DNA of 64,000 nucleotides from Bacillus sp. FJAT-44742 (lineage in GTDB: Bacteria; Bacillota; Bacilli; Bacillales; Marinococcaceae): contig NZ_KZ454936.1 in assembly GCF_002797315.1 (NCBI RefSeq), forward strand, positions 3,586,078-3,650,077. Reading direction: 5' to 3'. Both the position numbers and the translations under genes were made by a program. Positions 8,614 to 17,506 of this stretch are shown here, piece after piece; positions within the stretch are counted from its first letter, which is position 1, and each line of letters starts with the position of its first letter. The notes below the pieces were generated by a model. It made no database searches and was not told where the DNA came from. It saw only the letters and a list, made by a program, of their open reading frames with translations.

Positions 8614-8645
8614 AAAGCACTCTGCTATAAAAGCCAGGGTGCTTT
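8614..8645. terminator. Bidirectional terminator between convergent genes
   Basis: Stem AAAGCAC-CTG/CAG-GTGCTTT with A/T-rich flanks on both sides, between the MBL gene and the minus-strand endopeptidase. Confidence 0.65.
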
Positions 8646-8692
8646 ATTATAAAACTATATGTTCAAGACGTTTGATATTTATATGTAGGTGG

Positions 8693-9709
8693 TTAATTTA
8701 CTCTTGCCGCTCCCAAATATCTTGGTGCCCAATAAGAATTACTCATACTGGCAATAATAACACCGGTGGACGCTCCCGAGTGAATAAATTGCCCGTTACC
8801 TAAATAGATTCCGGCATGTGATGGGCCTGAGCTTGTATTAAAGAATACAATATCTCCTCTTTGAGGAGAAGAAACTCTTGTAAGCTGGTTATACATTTGA
8901 GCGACTGTTCTGGGCAGATTTACTCCATGCTGCTTGAAAGCATATTGAATAAAACCGCTACAATCGAACCCTCTTGGGGTTGTGCCTCCCCATACATATG
9001 GTGTGCCTGTTAAGCTTTGGGCTGTACGAATAGTGCTTTCAATGGTGGAGGAACCTGAGCTCTGCTGGTTAGATGTAGAGGTGTTACTTGCTGCTGAGCT
9101 GCTGGAATTACTGTTACTGCTGCTATTAGAAACAGCACTGCTTCCTAGAGCATTAAACGTTTGAGGACCGGCAATGCCGTCAACCGCAATACCGGCAGAG
9201 CGCTGAAAATTACGGACTGACTGGGCGGTTAGGGGCCCGAATACACCGTCCACACTTCCCTGCAGGAATCCTTTGTCCTTAAGGGCTGATTGTAAGCTTG
9301 AGACCTCACTTCCTCGCATTCCTTGTCTAAGAGTCGAGCTGAAGCTATTTGAAGAAGAACTGCTTTGTTGAGCAGAGGTAGAAGAGCTGGAATTCGATGA
9401 TGAAGGTGAAGAGGCAGCTGAAGAGCTCCTGACATTCATAGCACTAAAAGTTTGAGGGCCGGCAATGCCGTCAACCGTTAAGCCTTTGCGTGCTTGGAAG
9501 TCCTTGACCGACTGCTTGGTCTGTGGCCCAAAGATTCCGTCCACACCGCCGCGAAGCAGTCCTTCTCGTTTAAGAAGTTCCTGTAACTCAGTTACATCGT
9601 TATCTCTCATTCCAATACGAAGTGTTTGATCGCCGAGAGCAGCATCAGCAACTTTAGGTGTTAAAAGCAATGTACTTACAAAAATTGTAGAAATCATAAA
9701 CTTTTTCAT
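8693..9709 (-). CDS. Secreted NlpC/P60 peptidoglycan endopeptidase with two peptidoglycan-binding domains
   Basis: Cleaves peptide stems of cell wall peptidoglycan. From the ATG at 9709 (AAGGTG upstream) it has 338 residues: signal peptide ending ADA (about 23), PG_binding_1 domain at about 30-92 (GIFGPQTKQSVKDFQ), a Ser-rich linker, a second such domain at about 125-188, another Ser/Asn linker, then NlpC/P60 at about 225-338 with Cys250 (GFDCSGF), His298 (PSHAGIYLG) and His310. A longer in-frame start at 9748 would add 13 residues before the signal peptide and is less likely. A shorter paralogue with one binding domain is at 22550-23254. Confidence 0.92.
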   Translation of the reverse strand: MKKFMISTIFVSTLLLTPKVADAALGDQTLRIGMRDNDVTELQELLKREGLLRGGVDGIFGPQTKQSVKDFQARKGLTVDGIAGPQTFSAMNVRSSSAASSPSSSNSSSSTSAQQSSSSSNSFSSTLRQGMRGSEVSSLQSALKDKGFLQGSVDGVFGPLTAQSVRNFQRSAGIAVDGIAGPQTFNALGSSAVSNSSSNSNSSSSAASNTSTSNQQSSGSSTIESTIRTAQSLTGTPYVWGGTTPRGFDCSGFIQYAFKQHGVNLPRTVAQMYNQLTRVSSPQRGDIVFFNTSSGPSHAGIYLGNGQFIHSGASTGVIIASMSNSYWAPRYLGAARVN

Positions 9710-10079
9710 ATTTTCCCGCACCTTATAGGTGAGGCCACCTCCCGCCATAATATCCGTTTAATGTGTTATCTAAATATTACTAAAATTTCATTATAGTGAA
9801 CAACTGATATGGTCAATTGAAATATAAATGTAATATTAGGGTGAATATTGTAATAATATAAAAAATAAAACGCCGGGATAAGAGGGGAGGGGAACATAAT
9901 AATCAAAAAACGACAGAAGGCTTATTGACATATTTCAGTGTCTGCATGAATAGTTTTACATTCTCACTAATTTTTTCATAAAAAAAGGTGATTTATTAAG
10001 CTTTAAATGAGGAATAGCTCTTTCTAAGAAGATATTATTCTTCTTTTTCATTATTAGAAAGAGAGGAGAGTATAGGAAA
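9710..10079. other. Divergent intergenic region, no gene seen
   Basis: A/T-rich region between the minus-strand endopeptidase and the plus-strand stress protein. TTGACA at 9925-9930 could be the -35 of the downstream gene, but its -10 is poor. A GAGAGGAG ribosome binding site precedes 10080. No other structure is recognised. Confidence 0.5.
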
Positions 10080-10328
10080 ATGGGACTAATAATTACATTA
10101 ATTGTAGGCGGTATTATTGGCTGGATTGCCGGCATGATTTTAGGTAAAGACTTGCCAGGAGGTATTATCGGCAATATTGTTGCCGGTGTAGTAGGTGCCT
10201 GGATAGGAGGCAATCTCTTTGGAGAGTGGGGACCTGAACTCGGTGACATTTTTATTTTCCCGGCACTATTAGGGGCCATTATTTTCATAGCCATTGTTTC
10301 GATCATTCTCCGTGTAATTAGAAAGTAA
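10080..10328 (+). CDS. GlsB/YeaQ/YmgE family stress membrane protein
   Basis: An 82-residue, glycine-rich, three-helix membrane protein with the family pattern IGWIAGMILGKDLPGG near residues 13-28 and GAWIGGNLFGEWGPE in the middle. Homologues are small envelope proteins induced by general stress, with no defined reaction. Good GAGGAG site about 9 bases before the ATG. A strong terminator follows, so it is monocistronic. Confidence 0.88.
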   Translation: MGLIITLIVGGIIGWIAGMILGKDLPGGIIGNIVAGVVGAWIGGNLFGEWGPELGDIFIFPALLGAIIFIAIVSIILRVIRK

Positions 10329-10349
10329 AAAATAGCAGACATGACTCAT

Positions 10350-10395
10350 AACCCGAATATTGGACACATATAAAAAGTGTCCATATTCGGGTTTT
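10350..10395 (+). terminator. Strong terminator
   Basis: Stem of about 17 base pairs, AACCCGAATATtGGACAC against GTGTCCATATTCGGGTT, followed by T residues. Confidence 0.85.
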
Positions 10396-10575
10396 ACATA
10401 TTATAAGTTGCATTGAAAATAGAGAGTATACAAAGCCACTTATATAATTAACTGAGGCCGGATCACTGTCCTGCTTATAAACGTCCTATATGGCCATAAA
10501 TAGTGTGAACATTATACCTAAACCAAAACAGTAAAGGAGTAATAGAGCCAATTTTGAGCCTTTCTAAAATTTTCT

Positions 10576-11193
10576 CTATTCATGGTGCCCCATGATTCTT
10601 TTTTCCTCCTCACCTATGATTCGTGTTGGTTCGTTCTCTTCATACCGATCATCCCAATGAATCTCCATTTCTCTCATTGTTTCCTCGGATTCTTGTTCAC
10701 GCTTTATCTGTTCATCCGTTCTTTGATCCTTTACCTCTTGATAGCCTACGCTTTTCCCATAATGAGTGACGTTAGGAGGATCAAAACGAGCATTTTCTCT
10801 TACATAGTAATCTAAGTCTCTATAGATCTTTTGAAGCTCATGAACCAAACGATCTCGTTCCTCAACATCTTCAACATTTGCTTCTAACTCGTCCCATATA
10901 GATAAGAGTTCTTCGAAATCTTGTTGGAGGGCTGAATCGTCCATACCTTCAAGAGCTTTCTCAACACTTTGAGGGCGATGCTCAAAGGAAGCTTTTAAAT
11001 TCTCAAGATTGAAATTGCTATGATCCCAACCATACATAACATAGCCATTCATCGTAGCGTGTCCCATGTGAATTTCTCTTTCCGCTAAGTCGTCATTTGC
11101 TTCTTCTGTCTCCACTTCTTCTTCCTCTTCTGCGCTTGCAGCTACTTCTCCGTATGTCTCAGCATGTTCTTCCTGTACATCGTCGGGTATCAT
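10576..11193 (-). CDS. Acidic protein of unknown function, signal peptide split off by frameshift
   Basis: A 205-residue, very acidic protein; residues about 10-45 are Glu-rich, followed by a putative folded region (about 40-140, with GHATMNGYVMYGWDHS and DYYVRENARFDPP). It is not recognised. Its first ATG overlaps by ATGA the stop of a 24-codon frame (11190-11264) that encodes a typical export signal MKKFMITSIGTVVIGGG. The natural reading is one exported protein interrupted by a one-base shift in the run before the junction; translational coupling of two separate products is the alternative. Without the signal the product would stay in the cytoplasm. Confidence 0.55.
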   Translation of the reverse strand: MIPDDVQEEHAETYGEVAASAEEEEEVETEEANDDLAEREIHMGHATMNGYVMYGWDHSNFNLENLKASFEHRPQSVEKALEGMDDSALQQDFEELLSIWDELEANVEDVEERDRLVHELQKIYRDLDYYVRENARFDPPNVTHYGKSVGYQEVKDQRTDEQIKREQESEETMREMEIHWDDRYEENEPTRIIGEEEKRIMGHHE

Positions 11194-11264
11194 GAGAGCA
11201 GAAGCAGAGTGAGTCCACCACCAATAACTACTGTTCCGATGCTTGTGATCATAAACTTTTTCAT
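11190..11264 (-). CDS. Short frame encoding a signal peptide, upstream piece of the split acidic protein
   Basis: 24 codons starting at an ATG with a perfect AGGAGG site 8 bases upstream: Lys-rich start, then a hydrophobic core rich in Val, Ile, Gly and Leu, ending at TGA inside the start of the downstream frame. It resembles the N-termini of the two NlpC/P60 proteins (MKKFMIS, MKKFVIS). Confidence 0.6.
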   Translation of the reverse strand: MKKFMITSIGTVVIGGGLTLLLLS

Positions 11265-11516
11265 CTGGGAGTCCTCCTAGAAGATAATGGGTTATCTGCC
11301 AATATAATAATCTTTATACAATGAAATATAAAAAAAGAAAATAGAATAAACCGCAGCTAACGTAAAGTATTAAAACATTTTACATGTTTTCTGTTATGCT
11401 GATTTATTTTGTGCCACGTACAAAAAAACAATATTTTTTTCCCTAGATACCCTAGACAGGAAATAAGGTTTATGGGAAAATTCATTATGTTGGTTTAGGG
11501 AAACATATTTTAAAAA

Positions 11517-11566
11517 AGGTAACTTTTTTTACCTGAGTCTAATATTTTTACGTGTAGTAAACTATT
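11517..11566 (+). promoter_or_regulatory. Candidate control region of the manganese-type lipoprotein gene
   Basis: An inverted repeat AGGTAA, six bases, TTACCT lies at 11517-11534. At 11545-11566 a degenerate palindrome ends in AGTAAACTATT, nearly the right half of the MntR-like box in front of the paralogue at 60.4 kb (GGTAAACTATT). MntR control is inferred by that comparison. The rest of 11265-11516 shows nothing definite. Confidence 0.4.
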
Positions 11567-11606
11567 ACATTAAAATAAGAATTTATATGCAGAGGAGATG
11601 GAGAAA

Positions 11607-12584
11607 GTGAAAAAATGGTTAGTTTTAATGGGAATATCTACAGTAGTAGTAGCCGGCTGTGGCGAGACAGATGAAGAAGGTGGGGTTGACGAAACGACAG
11701 AAGAAGAAACCGTTGAAGAAGAACAGGACACAGACACTGAGGATAATAACGAGGAAGCTGATGGTAATGGAGAAGAGATTAATGTAACGACCAGTTTTTC
11801 TGTGATCGGAGATTTTGCTGACAACATTGTTGGGGATCGGGGAACGGTAGAATACATAGTTCCAATTGGAGAAGAACCACATGAATATGAGCCTGTGCCA
11901 AGTGATTTCCAAAAGGTCAGCGATTCGGAAGTTTTTTATGTTAATGGTCTAGATCTTGAAGAGTGGCTGGAAGGCTTAGTGGAGAATGTTGGGGATGTTC
12001 CTATTGTAGAACTATCAGAAGGAGTAGAGCCTATAGCACTTGAAGGAGATGACGGGCATGACCCTCATGCTTGGCTGTCTCCAAGCGCCGCCTCTGTGTA
12101 TATTGAAAATCTTGTAGAAGACTTGGTCGAGCGCGACCCTGAGGGCGAAGAAGAATATAGAGAAAATGCAGAGGCCTATTTAGAAGAATTACAAGACCTC
12201 CATGAATGGACAGAAGAAAAAGTAGAAGAAGTACCAGAAGATAATCGAATCATTGTTTTATCGGAAGATGCATTCAAATATTTTGGCAGAGATTATGGAT
12301 TTGAAACGGATGGTGTCTGGTCCATTAATTCCCATGAGGAAGGAACCCCAGGCCAAATTAACCGCATTGTTGATCTAGCAAGAGATGAAGACCTGCCAGC
12401 CTTGTTTCTCGAATCAACCATTAACCCGCAGTACATGGAAACTGTATCTGAAAACTCTGGAGTAGAAATTTACGAGGAGTTTGTTTATACAGATGCCGTG
12501 GGACAAGAAGGCAGTGGAGCAGAAACTTATATCGATATGATGGAACACAATGTAGAAACCATTGTAAACGGGTTAAGTCAATAA
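11607..12584 (+). CDS. Manganese-type ABC transporter substrate-binding lipoprotein (copy 1)
   Basis: Extracellular metal-binding lipoprotein of the cluster A-1 family. Using the GTG at 11607 (well spaced from GAGGAG and matching the paralogue) it has 325 residues with lipobox VAGC (Cys18), an acidic linker (21-57), then the binding domain. Candidate ligands His92 (PHEYEP), His154 (DPHAWLS), Glu220 (LSEDAFKYFG) and Asp296 (YTDA) match the His-His-Glu-Asp set of manganese-specific PsaA/MntA-like proteins, not the zinc set. An ATG at 11598 is possible but too close to the ribosome site. No ATPase or permease gene is adjacent; a close paralogue is at 60443-61336. Confidence 0.9.
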   Translation: MKKWLVLMGISTVVVAGCGETDEEGGVDETTEEETVEEEQDTDTEDNNEEADGNGEEINVTTSFSVIGDFADNIVGDRGTVEYIVPIGEEPHEYEPVPSDFQKVSDSEVFYVNGLDLEEWLEGLVENVGDVPIVELSEGVEPIALEGDDGHDPHAWLSPSAASVYIENLVEDLVERDPEGEEEYRENAEAYLEELQDLHEWTEEKVEEVPEDNRIIVLSEDAFKYFGRDYGFETDGVWSINSHEEGTPGQINRIVDLARDEDLPALFLESTINPQYMETVSENSGVEIYEEFVYTDAVGQEGSGAETYIDMMEHNVETIVNGLSQ

Positions 12585-12609
12585 CACAGAAAAAAAACCC
12601 AAAGAAAAA

Positions 12610-12648
12610 GCAAAAGATGACTGGTTCTTCCCAGTCATCTTTTGCTGT
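12610..12648 (+). terminator. Terminator of the manganese-type lipoprotein gene
   Basis: Perfect 15-base-pair stem GCAAAAGATGACTGG with a six-base loop. The downstream arm is T-rich. Confidence 0.88.
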
Positions 12649-12684
12649 ATTCATTAAAGAATATACAAAAGAAGGAGTGATCCG

Positions 12685-12777
12685 ATGGGGTTCAGACCGT
12701 TCTTTTCCTCACATCTTTGGATTTATATTATAATCAATCTTATTCTTTTCCTCTTTTTTCTCAGCCAAAGGTTTTAA
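12685..12777 (+). CDS. Possible 30-residue membrane peptide
   Basis: MGFRPFFSSHLWIYIIINLILF followed by another hydrophobic run and a basic end. AAGGAG lies 7 bases upstream of the ATG. It would be a single-span membrane peptide. No family is recognised; support is the ribosome site and composition only. Confidence 0.35.
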   Translation: MGFRPFFSSHLWIYIIINLILFLFFLSQRF

Positions 12778-12791
12778 TATTTCCTAATCAA

Positions 12792-13019
12792 TTAAAATCT
12801 TCTTCTTTCGCTTTGACTGCCTTGTTTTTTCCCATTCTCTCCTATGTCTTCTTGGGATTTACCTCTTTTTCTATATAACGATTTCGCATAAATAACCAAG
12901 GCAAGGTCAATCAGGGCAAATAACACCCCAATAAGGCAGACAATAAGAAGTATAGTGAATGTGACGGTGACTATGCCATTAAAAAGAACAATATTTCCCT
13001 CTTTTTCACAATGAGACAT
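12792..13019 (-). CDS. Small single-span membrane protein, unknown
   Basis: 75 codons: a short polar start, a long hydrophobic segment (about residues 10-45), then a basic and polar tail (YRKRGKSQEDIGENGKK). The composition of a membrane helix with positive-inside tail argues for a real product, but there is no good ribosome site at the ATG. No family recognised. Confidence 0.4.
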   Translation of the reverse strand: MSHCEKEGNIVLFNGIVTVTFTILLIVCLIGVLFALIDLALVIYAKSLYRKRGKSQEDIGENGKKQGSQSERRRF

Positions 13020-13102
13020 GACCTGAACCTATGTCTCCTTCCTTCTGGTTTATGGGAAGCAAAGTTCCAATGGTAGAAGCTGTACTTCAAAGAGCAGAAA
13101 AA

Positions 13103-13360
13103 CTATTCAGTAAAAGATCCTGCTTCTTCTTGCTGTTCAACTGCTTCTTGAACATTTTCCTCCTGCCCATTTTCTCTGTTCATTCGGTCAATAACATGAG
13201 AATGATCAATCTCAAATACTAGCCTTTCATTATTTTCTACTATGCTTTCTGTATTCATTGTATCTTTTGTCAACTGTCTGAAGATGCGCATTTTATGAAG
13301 TTCGCCGGTGGTTCCTGTTAAAGGACGAGGCTGTGCTTCAAAAATCCGAAAGGGTAACAA
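13103..13360 (-). CDS. Doubtful short gene or remnant, unknown
   Basis: 85 codons from a TTG, with an acidic tail (NGQEENVQEAVEQQEEAG). No ribosome site at the TTG; later ATG codons within the frame also lack good sites. The biased C-terminus suggests it is or was coding, possibly the 3' part of a decayed gene. Function not recognised. Confidence 0.25.
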   Translation of the reverse strand: MLPFRIFEAQPRPLTGTTGELHKMRIFRQLTKDTMNTESIVENNERLVFEIDHSHVIDRMNRENGQEENVQEAVEQQEEAGSFTE

Positions 13361-13806
13361 CCAATATAAATATATATTATAACAATAGTTTCCCTAAGGA
13401 AATACTTTTCACTGGGAGAAAACAATAAATTTTTACAGTGATAAAAAATAATACGAACCGAAAAAGAGAGAGGGTTTTTTATTAAGATAAACCCCCAAAT
13501 AAAGTGCCTTTTGGGGTTTTTGTATCCTCTTTATATCTTGCCACTAGCATGTAAATACCTTTTATCCACTGTGTATCACTCGAGGGTTGCGGTGTATGAT
13601 GCTAACAGCAACCTCATAGCCTTCATATTCATGCTCTCAGCTGATCACCCGTGCCAGCTTTTATTTGCTTTCCACAATCAAAATTAACTCCTGTTTCATT
13701 TATTTCACCAGCCTTTGGTTTATGGTCGCATCATAAGCGAAAGATCGAAATGTTAATAGAGAATAGCAAGAATGTAAATTTGTAAAGGTTTAATTACATT
13801 TTATTA
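13361..13806. other. Intergenic region before the ars operon, with one orphan terminator
   Basis: A/T-rich. A plus-strand terminator lies at 13490-13522 (AACCCC/GGGGTT then T tract) with no identifiable gene before it. On the minus strand near 13640-13740 about 30 codons are open and look protein-like, but no family could be named. Confidence 0.4.
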
Positions 13807-13830
13807 TCATATTAGCATATGCTTATATGA
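13807..13830 (+). promoter_or_regulatory. ArsR operator candidate
   Basis: 24-base near-perfect palindrome centred on AGCATATGCT with outer arms TCATAT/ATATGA, 33 bases before the arsR start. Its place and symmetry fit an arsenite-released repressor site. Confidence 0.7.
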
Positions 13831-13863
13831 TTTGTTATCCTAGGTTTAGGAGGTGAACGGCCT

Positions 13864-14217
13864 ATGTCAGTTAAAAAGATTAAACAGATTGAGTTTGCAG
13901 ACGGAGCGAGAGTTTTTAAGCTGCTGGGAGACCAAAACAGGTTAAGGATGCTTAAAATGCTTGAACAAAGTGAGTGCTGTGTGTGTGAATTTGTTGAAAT
14001 TTTTCAAGTCAGCCAGCCAGCCATCAGTCAGCATTTACGAAAGCTTAGAGATGTAGGAATCGTAAAAGAAAAACGAAAAGGACAGTGGATGTTTTATTCA
14101 CTTAACAAAGAAACTGATCTCTACCCGGTAATTGAGGATATTTTGTCATATATACCAGATCAGACAGCAGTGCTTGACGAGTTAGCACAGAATGGATTGC
14201 GTATTCGGTGTGACTAG
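13864..14217 (+). CDS. arsR: Arsenic-responsive transcriptional repressor ArsR
   Basis: A 117-residue SmtB/ArsR-family winged-helix protein. The metalloid site is in SECCVCEF (Cys38, Cys39, Cys41), and the recognition helix follows in FQVSQPAISQHLRKLR (about 47-62). Binding of As(III)/Sb(III) to the Cys cluster releases it from DNA. It heads arsRBCDA with 15 bases to arsB, and the palindromic operator upstream supports autoregulation. Ribosome site AGGAGG precedes the ATG. Confidence 0.95.
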   Translation: MSVKKIKQIEFADGARVFKLLGDQNRLRMLKMLEQSECCVCEFVEIFQVSQPAISQHLRKLRDVGIVKEKRKGQWMFYSLNKETDLYPVIEDILSYIPDQTAVLDELAQNGLRIRCD

Positions 14218-14232
14218 TAGGAGGAGTAGGAA

Positions 14233-15537
14233 ATGACGACAACTGTACTTGCAGTTCTTATTTTCCTGTTTACATTAGTGCTGGTCATCTGGCAGCCCAA
14301 AGGTCTGTCCATTGGCTGGTCTGCCGCTATTGGAGCAGTGCTTGCCTTGGCAGCCGGGATTGTAAGCTTTCAAGATGTATCGACAGTAACAGGAATCGTA
14401 TGGAATGCAACGTTAACGTTTATAGCTATTATTATTATCTCACTTATTTTAGATGAAATTGGTTTCTTTGAGTGGTCTGCGTTACATATGGCAAGGGCTG
14501 CCAAAGGAAATGGTGTCCGGATGTTTATCTACGTAACCATATTAGGCTCAATCGTTGCGGCATTCTTTGCTAACGATGGAGCAGCGTTGATTCTGACACC
14601 TATTGTATTAGCGATGGTGCGGGCTCTTCATTTTAAAGAAGCTATGATTTTTCCTTTTATTATGGCGAGTGGATTTATTGCAGATACGACGTCGCTGCCA
14701 TTAGTCGTCAGCAACCTCGTTAATATTGTATCAGCAGACTTTTTTAATATTGGTTTTGTGGAATATGCTTCCCGAATGATTGTTCCGAACTTTTTTGCTT
14801 TAGGTGCCAGTATTTTAGTGCTTTTTTTATTCTTTAGAAAAGATATACCAAAGAACTATGATATGTCGATGTTGAAAAAACCAAAAGAAGTGATACGAGA
14901 TGAAAAAATGTTTCGTTTATCCTGGATAGTTCTTGGCCTTCTGCTTACAGGGTACTTCGTCAGTGAGTTTGTTGAGGTTCCGGTTTCCTTTGTAGCCGGT
15001 GCAATTGCCATCTTTTTTATTATCATGGCAAGAAAAAGCCCTGCGGTGAATACCGGGAAAGTCATGAAAGGTGCACCGTGGGCCATAGTGGTATTTTCTA
15101 TAGGGATGTATGTCGTCGTCTTCGGCTTGAGCAATGTCGGTCTGACAGATTTACTTGCTGTGGTCATTCAGGCTGCAGCCGATGAAGGGTTATTTGTTGC
15201 TACCATTTCAATGGGATTTATCGCAGCGATTCTTTCATCTGTCATGAATAATATGCCTGCCGTTATGATTGATGCTTTGGCGATAGCCGAAACAGATACG
15301 TCTGGAATTCTGCGTGAAGCATTAATTTATGCCAATATTATAGGAGCTGATTTAGGACCGAAAATTACCCCGATAGGATCACTGGCTACGTTGCTGTGGC
15401 TTCATGTTCTTGCGTTAAAGGGTGTAAAGATATCATGGGGCTATTATTTTAAGGTAGGGATTATCCTTACCGTGCCGACTCTCTTTATCACCCTTGTAGG
15501 TCTGTATCTATGGCTTCTTATATTATCAATGATGTAA
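14233..15537 (+). CDS. arsB: Arsenite efflux transporter ArsB
   Basis: A 434-residue membrane protein of the ArsB/NhaD ion transporter superfamily with about 11-12 hydrophobic segments. Characteristic stretches are [18 protein letters not shown] (near residues 113-131), [15 protein letters not shown] (near 336-350) and [19 protein letters not shown] (near 374-392). It extrudes arsenite, alone driven by the membrane potential or energised by ArsA. The partner ArsA here is broken, so it probably works alone. It lies in tight order with arsR and arsC. Confidence 0.95.
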   Translation: MTTTVLAVLIFLFTLVLVIWQPKGLSIGWSAAIGAVLALAAGIVSFQDVSTVTGIVWNATLTFIAIIIISLILDEIGFFEWSALHMARAAKGNGVRMFIYVTILGSIVAAFFANDGAALILTPIVLAMVRALHFKEAMIFPFIMASGFIADTTSLPLVVSNLVNIVSADFFNIGFVEYASRMIVPNFFALGASILVLFLFFRKDIPKNYDMSMLKKPKEVIRDEKMFRLSWIVLGLLLTGYFVSEFVEVPVSFVAGAIAIFFIIMARKSPAVNTGKVMKGAPWAIVVFSIGMYVVVFGLSNVGLTDLLAVVIQAAADEGLFVATISMGFIAAILSSVMNNMPAVMIDALAIAETDTSGILREALIYANIIGADLGPKITPIGSLATLLWLHVLALKGVKISWGYYFKVGIILTVPTLFITLVGLYLWLLILSMM

Positions 15538-15553
15538 AAGGAGAGAATGGTAA

Positions 15554-15973
15554 ATGGGAAAGTCGATTATTTATTTTTTGTGCACAGGGAACTCCTGCCG
15601 CAGTCAAATGGCAGAAGGGTTTGGGCATCATTACCTAGGGGATAGATATGAGGTTTATTCAGCGGGCATAGAAGCTCACGGAGTGAACCCTAAGGCTGTA
15701 AAGGCTATGAAAGAAATAGGAATTGACATTTCAAATCAAACGTCTGACACCATTGATCGGGATATATTAAGTAAAGCAGATCTAGTTGTGACCTTATGCG
15801 GCCATGCAAATGATGTCTGCCCGGCAACGCCTCCAAACAAAGAGCGGGAACACTGGGGATTCGATGACCCTGCAAAGGCGGAGGGGACAGATGAAGAACA
15901 GTGGAAGTTCTTCCAGCGTGTCCGTGATGAAATCGATGCAAGAATTAAGAGGTTTGCCGAGACGGGGAAGTAA
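15554..15973 (+). CDS. arsC: Arsenate reductase, thioredoxin-coupled
   Basis: A 139-residue low-molecular-weight phosphatase-fold enzyme reducing arsenate to arsenite. The P-loop is CTGNSCRSQ with nucleophile Cys10 (and Cys15), and the disulfide-relay cysteines are Cys82 and Cys89 in [11 protein letters not shown], the hallmark of the thioredoxin-dependent class. Its product is exported by ArsB. It sits 16 bases after arsB with GGAGAG upstream. Confidence 0.96.
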   Translation: MGKSIIYFLCTGNSCRSQMAEGFGHHYLGDRYEVYSAGIEAHGVNPKAVKAMKEIGIDISNQTSDTIDRDILSKADLVVTLCGHANDVCPATPPNKEREHWGFDDPAKAEGTDEEQWKFFQRVRDEIDARIKRFAETGK

Positions 15974-15990
15974 TAAAAGGAGTGATCTGA

Positions 15991-16353
15991 ATGGGAACTA
16001 TTCGAATATACGATCCTGCGATGTGCTGTGACACAGGAGTCTGTGGTCCAAGTGTAGATCCTGAGCTGACAAGAGTAGCGACAGCAATCTTTATGCTCGA
16101 AAAAGAAAATATAGATATAAGAAGGTTTAACCTAGGATCATCAGAGCTGCAAGCTTTCATTGAAGAAAAAGCGATGAAAGAGCTGTTACACGAAAAGGGA
16201 GCGGACGACGCCCTTCCGGCTGTCATGGTTGATGGGACAATTGTGAAAACAGGGAAGTACCCGACAAACCAGGAATTTGCCAAGTGGAGCGGGCTCAGTG
16301 AGGATAAAATATCATCCAAGCCTTCTAGCGGGAACAATATTACTTTGCTTTAA
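15991..16353 (+). CDS. arsD: Arsenic metallochaperone ArsD
   Basis: A 120-residue protein starting MGTIRIYDPAMCCDTGVCG; Cys12, Cys13 and Cys18 are the conserved arsenite-binding triad, followed by PSVDPEL and a thioredoxin-like fold. ArsD hands arsenite to the ArsA ATPase. Because arsA downstream is damaged, the chaperone may have lost its acceptor. Spacing is 17 bases from arsC and 12 bases to arsA. Confidence 0.94.
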   Translation: MGTIRIYDPAMCCDTGVCGPSVDPELTRVATAIFMLEKENIDIRRFNLGSSELQAFIEEKAMKELLHEKGADDALPAVMVDGTIVKTGKYPTNQEFAKWSGLSEDKISSKPSSGNNITLL

Positions 16354-16365
16354 AGGAGCATTACC

Positions 16366-17180
16366 ATGACTTATCCTAGATTTAACCCCATGAATTTAGA
16401 TTTAACACCTTTTCTCTTTTATACAGGAAAAGGGGGAGTCGGAAAAACATCAACTGCATGTGCAGCTGCTGTAAATCTGGCTGACAGCGGCAAACGTGTG
16501 CTTATAGTAAGCACGGATCCTGCTTCTAATCTCCAGGACGTGTTTGAACAGGAAATCCAAACAGACATTACAGATATTGAAAAGGTTCCAGGTCTCTCTG
16601 CTATTAATATTAATCCTGAGGAAATAGCAGAACAGTACAGAGAAAAGGTGGTTGGTCCATACCGGGGCCTTCTTCCAGAATCGGCGATTTAATCAAATGG
16701 AAGAGCAGCTTTCAGGAGCTTGTACAGTGGAAATTGCAGCATTTGATGAGTTTGCGGGCCTTCTTGACAACGGAGAAGCTGGAAAATGAGTATGATCATA
16801 TTATTTTCGATACAGCACCAACCGGACATACTCTGCGTCTTCTCCAGCTCCCGGCAGGACAAGTTCCTGAAGAGGTTAAGAAGCTCCTTCCTCGGCTCCG
16901 TGATCCTGAGCAAACAGACATCGTGGTAATAACATTGCCGGAAGCAACTCCAGTTCTTGAAGCGAGCCGTTTACAGGAAGACTTGAAGCGGGCAGAATTG
17001 TTTCCCAGCTGGTGGGTGTTAAATCAGAGCTTGTCAGCAGCCCATACGGAGGACCCGATATTAAAAGCAAAAGGACTGGTGGAACAAAAGTGGATTGAAC
17101 GAGTGAAGAGTAAGGAAGCTGAACAAGTTTGCTTACTTCCCTGGAAAAGTGATTCCCTTTTATCAGCTAGAATGAAATAA
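16366..17180 (+). pseudogene. arsA: Arsenical pump ATPase ArsA, internally deleted and twice frameshifted
   Basis: ArsA normally has two ATPase halves (about 580 residues). Here the first half begins intact with the P-loop TGKGGVGKTSTA; an extra base near 16690 creates a stop, the frame continues as QMEEQLSGACTVEIAAF, and another extra base near 16766 returns to TTEKLENEYDHIIFDTAPTG. Directly after LRLLQLPA the sequence becomes GQVPEEVKKLLPRLRDPEQT, which belongs to the end of the second half, through to LLPW. So the segment between the two DTAPTGHT motifs, roughly half the gene, is missing, as expected from recombination between the homologous halves. No working ATPase is possible. Confidence 0.9.
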
Positions 17181-17220
17181 TACGTAAGAGGCTGGGACAA
17201 AACGGTCTCTGAAAAGTAAT

Positions 17221-17265
17221 AAAAGGTGTCAGTTATCGATTTTCGATAACTGACACCTTTTTGTT
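17221..17265 (+). terminator. Terminator of the ars operon
   Basis: Long perfect stem AAAGGTGTCAGTTATCGA against its complement with a four-base loop, then T residues. The stretch 17266-17490 shows no gene. Confidence 0.88.
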
Positions 17266-17506
17266 GATCAGAAATGGGATGATGGGGCTTACGGACGGTG
17301 TACTTTCTTAACTGCACCACCATTAATGAAAATCATATATCGTTTTTCACCTGTTTTTTTCCTCTCACCACCATTTTCGAGTATTACAGCAGTATGTTTA
17401 ATAAAACAAAGATGAAATTTACAAAACCTTTACATTGAATCTATATATTATTAACAATCGGTTGTTATGATCAGCTATGGAAATGATAATTTAGGAGGAA
17501 CAACCG

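Noticed and set aside
13640-13740. Minus-strand protein-like segment before the ars operon
   Set aside because: Only about 30 open codons without start or recognised family.
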